Shown here in pieces: positions 25,653 to 33,214 of a stretch of DNA of 64,000 nt; positions within the stretch are counted from its first letter, which is position 1, and the number at the start of each line of letters is the position of its first letter. The position numbers and the translations under genes are program-made. The DNA is from Micromonospora marina (GTDB taxonomy: Bacteria; Actinomycetota; Actinomycetes; Mycobacteriales; Micromonosporaceae): assembly GCF_900091565.1 (NCBI RefSeq), contig NZ_FMCV01000016.1, positions 62,001-126,000 of the forward strand. Direction: 5' to 3'. The notes under the pieces were generated by a model, which did not search any database, had not been told where the DNA came from, and was given only the letters and a program-made list of their open reading frames with translations.

Positions 25653-25681
25653 ACCATAGAAGGTTGTGACTGGAACGTCAA
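25653..25681 (-). promoter_or_regulatory. Sigma70-like promoter of the alginate lyase genes
   Basis: On the minus strand TTGACG (25681-25676) and TATGGT (25658-25653) are separated by 17 bases, close to the consensus. The -35 overlaps the stop codon of the IclR gene. The predicted start near 25646 gives a 5' leader of about 53 bases. Confidence 0.7.
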
Positions 25682-26439
25682 CGGGAGATTTCGAATCGGT
25701 TACCGGTCGGCGCTCTGCCGGTCAGTGCTGCGGTGATCGCCGAGTTGATGGCTACCGCGATCCGGTTCGCCTGTCCCTCGGTCAGCCGGCTACCCGCCAC
25801 GCACACGCCGATGGCGTCGTACGGGCCGAGTTTCGGTGGGGCCGCCACCGCGACGCAGGAGCAGGCCGGCGCTCCGTCCGGGTGCCAGTCGACGGCGTAA
25901 CCGCGCTTCGCGGTACGGACGAGGTCGTCGAGGTGGTGGCTGTTCCCCGGGGCGTTCGTGGGACGGGAGGGGGTGGGGACGGTGAGTCGGGCCAGCACCG
26001 CGCGGCCCAGCGCGGTGGTGTGGGCCGGTGCGTGCCGGCCCGCCGCGATCGCCGGTGGTGCGCCGGGCCTCTCCCTGCTGACCAGGCAGACCACTTGACC
26101 TCCGGTGACCCGGCCGAGCTGCACGGTGGCGTCGAGCTCGCGATGCAGCCGGTCCACCACCGGGGTCAGGCGTCGGATCGACCGGTCGGTGCGCAGGTAG
26201 GCGGATCCGGTCCGAAGAGCCTGCACGCCGAGGCCGTATCGCAGGCCGGCGGAGTCGGTCTCCACCCAGCCGCGCTGCACGAGGGTGCGAAGCAGCCCGT
26301 GCATGCTGCTCTTCGGGATGCCGAGATCCCGGGCCAGGTCCACGAGCGTGCGTCGATCGGGCGATGCGGCAAGCAGTTCCAGCAGTTCCACTGTCCGGTC
26401 CGCCGACTTGACCCGCGCGACGCCGCCGCCTGTCGTCAT
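25678..26439 (-). CDS. IclR-family transcriptional regulator
   Basis: DNA-binding regulator of 253 residues. The N-terminal winged helix-turn-helix (RTVELLELLAASPDRRTLVDL, then GIPKSSMHGLLRTL) is near 14-60, and an IclR effector domain fills the C-terminal two thirds. KdgR, the classic regulator of pectate and KDG metabolism, belongs to this family. Here it lies beside lyase genes, so the ligand may be KDG or a related keto-deoxy acid (inference). It is nine bases downstream of the LacI gene and probably co-transcribed with it. The lyase promoter starts within its stop codon. Confidence 0.9.
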   Translation of the reverse strand: MTTGGGVARVKSADRTVELLELLAASPDRRTLVDLARDLGIPKSSMHGLLRTLVQRGWVETDSAGLRYGLGVQALRTGSAYLRTDRSIRRLTPVVDRLHRELDATVQLGRVTGGQVVCLVSRERPGAPPAIAAGRHAPAHTTALGRAVLARLTVPTPSRPTNAPGNSHHLDDLVRTAKRGYAVDWHPDGAPACSCVAVAAPPKLGPYDAIGVCVAGSRLTEGQANRIAVAINSAITAALTGRAPTGNRFEISR

Positions 26440-26448
26440 GGTCGTTCC

Positions 26449-27510
26449 TCACTCCAGGGGGTCGGGCGCGGGCCCGGTGGAAGCGCGGACGACCAGTTCC
26501 GGGCGCAGCAGCAGGGACTGGCTCGGTCCGCCGTCCGGGTCCTCGATGCGCGCGAGGAGGTGCCGGAACGCCGCCGTCGCCATGTCCGCGATGGGCTGAC
26601 GGACGGTTGTCAGCGGCGGCGCGGCGAGGTCGGCGAGCACGATGTCGTCGAAGCCGACGACCGAGACGTCCCGACCGACCCGCAGGCCGGCGTCGCGGAC
26701 CCCGGCGCTGACCCCGAGCGCGCACATGTCGTTTATCGCCACGATGGCGGTCGGCCGGTCCGGTCCGTGCAGCAGGTCGCGGGCCGCGGACCGGCCGAGG
26801 CCGGCGGCGTCGAGGTCGCCGTACGGCTCGTCTTCGGCGTTGCCCGACCAGATGATCGCCTCAGCCGGATCGAGGCCGGCCTGCTCGAAGGCGTTCGTGA
26901 ACCCGCGGAAGCGTTCCCGACGGTTGATGCTGCGCAGCGAGCCGGACACGAAGGCGATCCGTCGGTGCCCGAGTTGTAGTAGGTGGGCCGTGGCGAGGTG
27001 GGCGCCGACCACGTTGTCGACGCTGATGTTCACCAGCGCCGGGGGATCGCCGGCCTGGGCGGTGCGGTCGAACGCGACCAGGCCGAGGCCGCGCTCGACC
27101 AGGGGCAGGACATGCTCCAGCGAGGGCAGCGAGGAGCAGAGCACGACTCCGCGGATGCCGTCGCCCCACAGTTCTTCGAGGTAACGCAGCTCCCGGTCGG
27201 GCTCCCGCTCGCTGTTGCAGAGCAGGACGTGGTAGCCGTCGGCCAGGGCTGCCCGCTCCAGGTAGCGGGCGAAGTTGCCCCAGAAGGGGTTGGCCACCGA
27301 CGGGACCACCAGACCGATCACCTGGATCCGGCCGGTACGGAGCTGGCGGGCGGCCCGGTTCGGCCGGTATCCCAACTGGTCGATGGCCGCCTCCACCCGT
27401 GCGCGGGTTTGTGGGAGCATGCGTCCGGGGCGTCCGTTGAGGAAGTTCGACACGGTGCTGGGGGACACCCCAGCCTCCCTTGCGACCTGGTAGATCGTCA
27501 CACCAGCCAT
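26449..27510 (-). CDS. LacI-family transcriptional regulator
   Basis: Repressor of 353 residues with an N-terminal LacI helix-turn-helix (VTIYQVAREAGVSPSTVSNFL, residues 4-24), a hinge helix with RPNRAARQL, and a periplasmic-binding-protein-like sugar domain. The start ATG 27510 follows AGGAGA. It is divergent from the ABC importer operon across a 250-base region with a clear promoter and operator-like repeats, and upstream of the IclR gene. It most likely controls uptake and breakdown of alginate oligomers. It may bind the ATCGAT-centred elements at 27662-27689 and 21333-21351. Confidence 0.92.
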   Translation of the reverse strand: MAGVTIYQVAREAGVSPSTVSNFLNGRPGRMLPQTRARVEAAIDQLGYRPNRAARQLRTGRIQVIGLVVPSVANPFWGNFARYLERAALADGYHVLLCNSEREPDRELRYLEELWGDGIRGVVLCSSLPSLEHVLPLVERGLGLVAFDRTAQAGDPPALVNISVDNVVGAHLATAHLLQLGHRRIAFVSGSLRSINRRERFRGFTNAFEQAGLDPAEAIIWSGNAEDEPYGDLDAAGLGRSAARDLLHGPDRPTAIVAINDMCALGVSAGVRDAGLRVGRDVSVVGFDDIVLADLAAPPLTTVRQPIADMATAAFRHLLARIEDPDGGPSQSLLLRPELVVRASTGPAPDPLE

Positions 27511-27629
27511 ACCGGGGCTCTCCTGTGCTACGCGGGGGAAACGGAACGCAAGGAGTGTATGGGTTTACCGTCTCATGGCGGATATTGACCCGCTCAGTTA
27601 ACCCCGTGTTGCTGGCCTGTGTCCAGCCA

Positions 27630-27658
27630 TTGACATACCTGCGCCTCGCTCCTAGCCT
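27630..27658 (+). promoter_or_regulatory. Sigma70-like promoter of the alginate uptake operon
   Basis: TTGACA (27630-27635) and TAGCCT (27653-27658) are separated by exactly 17 bases. Initiation near 27665 would leave a leader of about 96 bases. Confidence 0.7.
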
Positions 27659-27661
27659 TGC

Positions 27662-27689
27662 TGCATCGTTCCACCAGTAAATCGATGCA
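27662..27689. promoter_or_regulatory. Operator-like inverted repeat at the uptake-operon start
   Basis: TGCATCG and CGATGCA form a perfect 7-bp inverted repeat with a 14-base spacer, overlapping the predicted transcription start. The right half lies within AATCGATGCATT, an ATCGAT-type core. It is a good candidate LacI-family site. Confidence 0.55.
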
Positions 27690-27760
27690 TTGAGCGGTAG
27701 CCAAGTTCGTGACGTAGCGGTGACCCAGGGCGGCGGCGCTTCCGCCGCGGAAGGGACGAG

Positions 27761-29053
27761 ATGATGACAGAGACGAGGCGGAGCCGACTGCGCCCGCTGG
27801 CGGCGGTGCTGACGGCGGCACTGCTCACCACCGGATGCGGCGGACCGGCCCCCAGCGGGGACGGCGACGACGGCAAGGTCAGCGGCACCGTTCGCCTGCT
27901 GACGCCGATCTTCGAGGGCGCCGACGGAAAGACCGTGCTGGAGAAGCAGCTCGCCGACTTCAAGAGCAAGCACCCCGACGTCGCGGTCGAGGTCGACTAC
28001 ACCACGTACGCCAAGCTCAACGAGAAGCTCACCACCTCCATCGCCGGCGGCCGGCCGTACGACGTGATGCTGATGGGAGTCGGGTGGATCCCGCCGTTCG
28101 CGGCCAAGGGCGCCCTGGCCGAGCTGGACGAGAACAAGCAGGACCTGACCAAGCGGTACAACGAGCGGGTGGTCCAGCCGGGTATCTACCAGGACAAGGT
28201 CTACGGCCTGCCGATCATGTTGGACACCCGCTTCGGGATATATCGCAAGGACATCTTCGCCCAGGCGGGCATCACCGCGCCGCCGAGCAACTTCACCGAG
28301 TTGCGGGAGATGGCCCGCAAGCTGACCGTACGTGACGGTAGCGGCAAGCTCACCCGTGCCGGAGTGGACATCCTCTCCAACGACCTGCGGCAGACGTTCC
28401 TCCCGCTGATGTGGGCCAACGGTGGTGAGCTGTTCACCCCCGACGGGAAGCCGGCCTTCAACAGCCCGCAGGCGGTGGGCGCGTTGCAGTTGATGACCGA
28501 CATCATCCGTACCGACAAGTCCGAGGACTTCGGCTTCACCCAGCCCGGTGCCACCAGTCTCCCGCTGGCCCAGGGCCGGGCGGCGATGATGGTGGGGCAC
28601 AACAACCACCTGCTGGCGATCGAGGAGCAGGCGCCGGAGCTGGTCAAGGAAGACAAGATCGGCTTCTTCATGATCAATAACGAGCGGCCGGCGATGTTCC
28701 AGGGTGGCACCCTCGCCACCGTCTCCGCCAAGTCCCAGCATCCGGCCGCGGCCAAGGCGCTGGTCCGCTTCCTCACCGACGAGCAGGCCTCGCTCGCCGC
28801 CAACGAGCAGCGGGGCAACGTCCCGGCGCTAAACGGCCTCGCCGACTCCGACTACGTGAAGAGCAACAAGGCCGCGCAGTTCGCGATGGAGAACCTCGAC
28901 GCCGCGTTCTCCGAGGGCGGCGTACCGGCCTGGCTGGAGATCCGGGGTGACTTCAAGGCGGCCATCGAGGCCGCGCTGCTGGGCCAGAAGACCCCGCAGC
29001 AGGCGCTCGACGAGCTGGCGGCCAAGGCGCAGGCAGCGATCGCCAAGGGCTGA
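27761..29053 (+). CDS. ABC sugar importer, substrate-binding lipoprotein
   Basis: Extracytoplasmic solute-binding protein (family 1), 430 residues. A short basic N-terminus, a hydrophobic segment and a lipobox-like LLTTGC near residues 21-26 indicate a membrane-anchored lipoprotein. Family features include the repeated Trp/Gly-rich segments (GVGWIPPFAAKG, LMWANGGELF) and the C-terminal helical lobe. It would present oligouronides to the two permeases that follow. It is the first gene of a long plus-strand operon divergent from the LacI gene. Two ATG codons are adjacent at the start. Confidence 0.93.
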   Translation: MMTETRRSRLRPLAAVLTAALLTTGCGGPAPSGDGDDGKVSGTVRLLTPIFEGADGKTVLEKQLADFKSKHPDVAVEVDYTTYAKLNEKLTTSIAGGRPYDVMLMGVGWIPPFAAKGALAELDENKQDLTKRYNERVVQPGIYQDKVYGLPIMLDTRFGIYRKDIFAQAGITAPPSNFTELREMARKLTVRDGSGKLTRAGVDILSNDLRQTFLPLMWANGGELFTPDGKPAFNSPQAVGALQLMTDIIRTDKSEDFGFTQPGATSLPLAQGRAAMMVGHNNHLLAIEEQAPELVKEDKIGFFMINNERPAMFQGGTLATVSAKSQHPAAAKALVRFLTDEQASLAANEQRGNVPALNGLADSDYVKSNKAAQFAMENLDAAFSEGGVPAWLEIRGDFKAAIEAALLGQKTPQQALDELAAKAQAAIAKG

Positions 29054-29054
29054 C

Positions 29055-30002
29055 ATGACCACCACCCTTGAATCCGTGAGCGTGGCGTCCGCGAACCGGG
29101 CGCCACGCCCGCCCCGCCGTCGACGGCTGGGCGCCGACCGCCGCCGCGCGGCCTATCTGATGCTGGCCCCATCGGTGATCCACCTGGTCTGGTGGATCGG
29201 CCTGCCCGTGGTGGCTACCTTTGGCCTGGCATTCACCCACTACGACGTGATCGCCGGCACCATCCAGTGGGCCGGCCTGGACAACTTCCGGGAGATCTTC
29301 GCCGACGACATCTGGAACCGGTCGATCTGGCACACGATCATCTTCACCTTCTTCACGGTGCCGGTGGCGATGGCGATCGCGGTGTTCATCGCGGTGCTGC
29401 TGAACCAACAGATCCGGGCGCGGGCCTGGTACCGCGCGGCGTTCTTCATGCCGCACATCACCGCCACCGTCGCGATCGCGCTGGTCTGGATGTGGATGTT
29501 CGAGCCCACCCTCGGGTTGTTCAACCTGCTGTTGGACCGCGTCGGGGTGAACGGGCCGGCCTGGTTGTCCGACCCCGACTGGGCGATGCCGGCCGTGATC
29601 CTGGTCAGCATCTGGAAGGGCATCGGCCTCAAGATGCTGATCTACCTGGCGGCCCTGCAGAACATCCCGCACGACCTCTACGAGGCGGCGGACCTCGACG
29701 GTGCCTCGGGCCTCCGCCGGTTCTTCGCGATCACCCTGCCCCTGCTGAAGCCCGCAACGTTCTTCGTCTTCATCGTCTCGATGATCGACGCGTTCCAGGT
29801 CTTCGACCAGGTGTACGTGCTGACCCCCGACGGCGGTCCGGCGAACTCGACAACCGTGATGACGTACGAGATCTACCGGACCGCATTCAGCGAGTTCAAC
29901 ATCTCGGTCGCCTGTGCGCAGAGCCTGGTGCTCTTCGCCTTCCTGCTCGTCCTGACGGTGATCGGCCGCCGGCTGACCGGGAAGGACGCCGATGAAGCCT
30001 AG
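29055..30002 (+). CDS. ABC sugar importer permease 1 (MalF/UgpA type)
   Basis: Inner-membrane permease of 315 residues with six predicted helices. The EAA-loop motif that contacts the ATPase is visible as EAADLDGASGLRRFFAITLPLL near residues 215-236. The start ATG 29055 is one base after the stop of the binding protein. The basic, Arg/Pro-rich N-terminus precedes helix 1. It pairs with the next permease. Confidence 0.93.
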   Translation: MTTTLESVSVASANRAPRPPRRRRLGADRRRAAYLMLAPSVIHLVWWIGLPVVATFGLAFTHYDVIAGTIQWAGLDNFREIFADDIWNRSIWHTIIFTFFTVPVAMAIAVFIAVLLNQQIRARAWYRAAFFMPHITATVAIALVWMWMFEPTLGLFNLLLDRVGVNGPAWLSDPDWAMPAVILVSIWKGIGLKMLIYLAALQNIPHDLYEAADLDGASGLRRFFAITLPLLKPATFFVFIVSMIDAFQVFDQVYVLTPDGGPANSTTVMTYEIYRTAFSEFNISVACAQSLVLFAFLLVLTVIGRRLTGKDADEA

Positions 30003-30855
30003 ACTCGCTCCCCGCCTGGCACTGCACCTCATGCTCGGCGGGGGTGCCCTGGTCATGGTCGTGCCATTCTTCTGGATGATCCTGACGTCGCTCAAGAGCC
30101 GTGCCGACATCGCCGCCTACCCGCCCAACCTGCTGCCCGACGAGTGGGTGTGGAGCAACTACCAGGCCGCGCTGGACTACGCACCGTTCGGGACGTACTT
30201 CCGCAACAGCCTGTTCATCGCCATCGGGCACACGGTGATCAACCTGATGCTGGCGACGATGGCCGGGTACGCCCTCGCCCGGGTGCCGTTCCGGGGCCGG
30301 ACCGTCGTCTTCATGGCCGTACTGGCGATGATGATGATCCCGACCTACACGAAGATCGTCCCGCAGTATCTGATCGCCAAGGGCATGCCGTTCTTCGGCG
30401 GTAACGACTACCTCGGGCGGGGCGGCTACGGCTGGCTCGACTCGTGGTGGGTCCTGATCGTTCCGGGGGCGCTGACCCCGTTCGCGATCTTCCTGTTCCG
30501 GCAGTTCTACCTCTCGCTGCCGCGAGAGCTGGAGGAGGCGGCACGCATCGACGGGATGGGCGAGTTCGGGATCTTCGCCCGGGTGATGACTCCGCTGGTG
30601 AAACCCGCGATCGCCACCGTCGCCCTGGTCACCTTCGAGGGCAGCTGGAACAACTTCCTCTGGCCGCTGCTGGTCACCACCCGCGACGATCTTCGGGTGA
30701 TCCAGGTTGGCCTGGCCGCCTTCCAGTTGGCCGAGCGGACCGAGTGGTCCTACCTGATGGCCGGCTCGACGCTGGCCACCGTGCCGATGATCGTGCTGTT
30801 CCTGTTCGCCCAGCGTTACTTCGTGCAGGGCTTCGCCACTGCCGGAATCAAGTAA
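29992..30855 (+). CDS. ABC sugar importer permease 2 (MalG/UgpE type)
   Basis: Second permease, 287 residues, overlapping the first by 11 bases. The EAA motif EEAARIDGMGEFGIFARVMTP is near 180-200. It has six hydrophobic segments and the N-terminal FFWMILTSLKS typical of MalG-like subunits. No ATPase gene lies in the operon, so the transporter probably borrows a shared MsiK-type ATPase encoded elsewhere, as is common in actinomycetes. Confidence 0.93.
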   Translation: MKPRLAPRLALHLMLGGGALVMVVPFFWMILTSLKSRADIAAYPPNLLPDEWVWSNYQAALDYAPFGTYFRNSLFIAIGHTVINLMLATMAGYALARVPFRGRTVVFMAVLAMMMIPTYTKIVPQYLIAKGMPFFGGNDYLGRGGYGWLDSWWVLIVPGALTPFAIFLFRQFYLSLPRELEEAARIDGMGEFGIFARVMTPLVKPAIATVALVTFEGSWNNFLWPLLVTTRDDLRVIQVGLAAFQLAERTEWSYLMAGSTLATVPMIVLFLFAQRYFVQGFATAGIK

Positions 30856-30869
30856 GAAGGAGCACCTTG

Positions 30870-31637
30870 ATGACTTTCGACCTGACCGGACGCCGGGCTC
30901 TCGTCACCGGCGCCGGCCACGGGATCGGCGCGGCCATCGCCGTGGGGCTGGCCAAGGCCGGGGCGGACGTCGCCGTACACCACGGGCACTCGGCCGGCCC
31001 GGCCGGTGAGGTGGCGTCCGCCATCGAGTCCCTGGGCCGCAAGACCGTCGTCCGGCAGGCCGACCTCACCAGAACCGGCGAGGTCGGTGACCTCGTCGAC
31101 GAGGTCACCAGCTTCCTCGGCGGCCTGGAGATCCTGGTCTGCAACGCCGGTGGCATGGTCGGCCGCAGCCCGGTGGCGGAGATGACCGACGAACACTACG
31201 CCGAGGTCGTCGACCTCAACCTGGGCAGCACGTTCCGCACCGTCCGGGCGGCGATCCCGCACCTGCGGTCGGCCGGCGCCCGGGGACGGGTGATCACCAT
31301 GTCCTCGCTGGCGGCGCAAAACGGTGGGGGCGCCGGCTCGGCCGTCTACGCGGCGGCGAAGGCGGGAGTGCGGGGACTGACCAAGGGCCTGGCCAAGGAG
31401 CTGGCCACCAGCGGAGCGACCGTCAACGCGGTTGCCCCGGGCTTCATCGGTGGCACCAACTTCCACGACACCTTCACCGCCCCGGCCACTCAGGAGGCGA
31501 TCATCAGCGGGGTGCCGCTCGGGCGGGGCGGCACCCCGGACGACGTGGCCGGCGCGATCGTCTGGCTCGCCTCCGACGCCGCCTCCTACGTCACCGGTGC
31601 CACCATCGACATCGACGGTGGCGCGTGGTTCCGGTGA
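30870..31637 (+). CDS. SDR-family oxidoreductase, probable DEH reductase
   Basis: Classical short-chain dehydrogenase of 255 residues. TGAGHGIG is at 13-20, NAG near 92-94, and the catalytic Ser (145/146), Tyr160 and Lys164 are present (YAAAK). ATG 30870 follows AAGGAG by seven bases. In alginate catabolism the unsaturated monosaccharide product rearranges to 4-deoxy-L-erythro-5-hexoseulose uronate (DEH), which an SDR reduces to KDG. Its place between the importer, lyases, KDG kinase and KDPG aldolase makes that the best assignment. The role is inferred from context, and other keto-sugar reductions are possible. Confidence 0.85.
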   Translation: MTFDLTGRRALVTGAGHGIGAAIAVGLAKAGADVAVHHGHSAGPAGEVASAIESLGRKTVVRQADLTRTGEVGDLVDEVTSFLGGLEILVCNAGGMVGRSPVAEMTDEHYAEVVDLNLGSTFRTVRAAIPHLRSAGARGRVITMSSLAAQNGGGAGSAVYAAAKAGVRGLTKGLAKELATSGATVNAVAPGFIGGTNFHDTFTAPATQEAIISGVPLGRGGTPDDVAGAIVWLASDAASYVTGATIDIDGGAWFR

Positions 31638-33214
31638 CCGACACCACCGTTGCACCGTCCACCAGCCGCCCCGCGCCGCCAGCGGCGCGGGGCGGCTGGT
31701 GGCACGCCTACGTCTGCCCGGCGCACGGGGTGGAACTCGAACACGAGGGGCTGCTCTCCGGCGCCTTCCCCGACGGCGGTGCCCGCTGCCGGCACGGCTG
31801 CCGGGTCGACGAACCCGCGGTACGGGGGGCCTGGACCGTGCTGGCCCACCAGGCGTGCGCCCGGCAGATCCGGGCGCTCGCCCGGTCCCCGCACGCCGCC
31901 GACCGCTACACCGCCGTCGACCTGCTGACCGGGTACGCCCGGCAGTACGCGGCGCTCGGCGCGGCCCCGCACGAGGGAGCCGCCGACTGGATGCTGCGTG
32001 GCCGACTGTTCCACCAGGCGCTCACCGAGGCCATCTGGGCGGTGACCGTCGGGCAGGCCGCTCGTGCGCTGCGCGAGGCCGGCCACCCACTGCCCGCCGA
32101 GGTGACGGAGTTGCTGCGTGCGCTCGCCACGGCGGCCGGGCAGGCACGCGACGCACTGATCGGTGCCGGCCGGTTCGACTCGAACTACACCGCCTGGCTC
32201 ATCGCCGCCGGGGCGGTCTGCTCCGGCCGGCCGGAGTGGCTGACCGGACCGCACGGCCTGTGCGCCCACGTCCCGGCAGCGGTTCGGCCGGACGGATGGG
32301 AGTGGGAGGGGTCGACCTACTACCACGGCTTCGTGCTGCGCGCGTACCTGCTGGCGCTGCACGCGATGCCCCACGTCGACGTGCCCGGCGAGGTGCGGGA
32401 CCGACTCACCGCGATGGTCGGGGTGCTGGAATCCCTCACCACCTCCGGCGGTCTGCTGCCCGCCCTGCACGACGGCCCGTACGACCGTCCGCCGGCGGCG
32501 TACGAGCTGGCCGAGCTGAGGGAACTGCTACCACTGCTCGGTGTGCCGCCGACCCCGACGGAGCCGGTCACGCTGCATTCGAGCGCCGGCTACGCGGTGC
32601 TGCGCGGAGCGGGGCTGCACGCCGTGGTGGACTTCGGCCCGCACGGCGGCTCGCACGGACACCTGGACAAGCTGGCCCTCTATCTCTACGGCGCGGACAC
32701 CCCCTGGCAGCCGGACCCCGGCCAGGTACCGTACGCGCACCGGGGATGGCGTCGCCACTACGCCTCGACCGCCGCGCACCCGACGTTCAGCGTCGACGGG
32801 TCGGACCAGGCCGAGTGCGCCGGATACCTGATCGGGCACGACAACCGGTCGGTCGCTGTTGGCTGCGACACGGCCTACCCGGGGGTGACGGCCCGCCGGG
32901 AGCTGGCCCTTCGGGACGGCGCGCTCGTCGATGAACTGACCGTCGAGACGGACCGGCCCCGCCTGGTCGTCGCCCACCTGCGTCCGGACGTCGACCTCAC
33001 CGTCTGGCCCGGCGCCGGTGGCGCGCTGGAGACGGCCTGGGCCGGCCGGCAGAAGCTGCGCGGGTCGCACACCGCATCCGTACCGGCCGACGTGCTCTGC
33101 CGGCCGGGTCCCGGCCCCGCCGACGACCCGCAGCGCGTCCGGACCTGGGTCGACTGGACCGTGCCGGACGCCACCGCTGTGACCTTCCGCTCCGTCTACC
33201 GGATGGGAACCTGA
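31634..33214 (+). CDS. Heparinase II/III-fold lyase, PL15/PL17-like oligoalginate lyase
   Basis: Predicted cytoplasmic lyase of 526 residues without a signal peptide. A helical toroid N-terminal domain precedes a beta-sandwich that begins with the signature AVVDFGPHGGSHGHLDKLALYLYG near residues 330-353, where the conserved His residues lie. PL15 and PL17 exolytic oligoalginate lyases share this fold and release unsaturated monouronate from imported oligomers. GTG 31634 overlaps the SDR stop by four bases, so the genes are coupled. Its N-terminus contains HAYVCPAHG and CRHGC with paired Cys, resembling a small metal-binding element. Exact PL family needs a profile search. Confidence 0.85.
   Translation: MTDTTVAPSTSRPAPPAARGGWWHAYVCPAHGVELEHEGLLSGAFPDGGARCRHGCRVDEPAVRGAWTVLAHQACARQIRALARSPHAADRYTAVDLLTGYARQYAALGAAPHEGAADWMLRGRLFHQALTEAIWAVTVGQAARALREAGHPLPAEVTELLRALATAAGQARDALIGAGRFDSNYTAWLIAAGAVCSGRPEWLTGPHGLCAHVPAAVRPDGWEWEGSTYYHGFVLRAYLLALHAMPHVDVPGEVRDRLTAMVGVLESLTTSGGLLPALHDGPYDRPPAAYELAELRELLPLLGVPPTPTEPVTLHSSAGYAVLRGAGLHAVVDFGPHGGSHGHLDKLALYLYGADTPWQPDPGQVPYAHRGWRRHYASTAAHPTFSVDGSDQAECAGYLIGHDNRSVAVGCDTAYPGVTARRELALRDGALVDELTVETDRPRLVVAHLRPDVDLTVWPGAGGALETAWAGRQKLRGSHTASVPADVLCRPGPGPADDPQRVRTWVDWTVPDATAVTFRSVYRMGT

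Noticed and set aside
26861..28741. Long minus-strand open frame across the LacI gene and binding-protein region
   Set aside because: It spans the divergent promoter and runs antisense to the binding-protein gene, with Arg/Gly-rich non-domain sequence.
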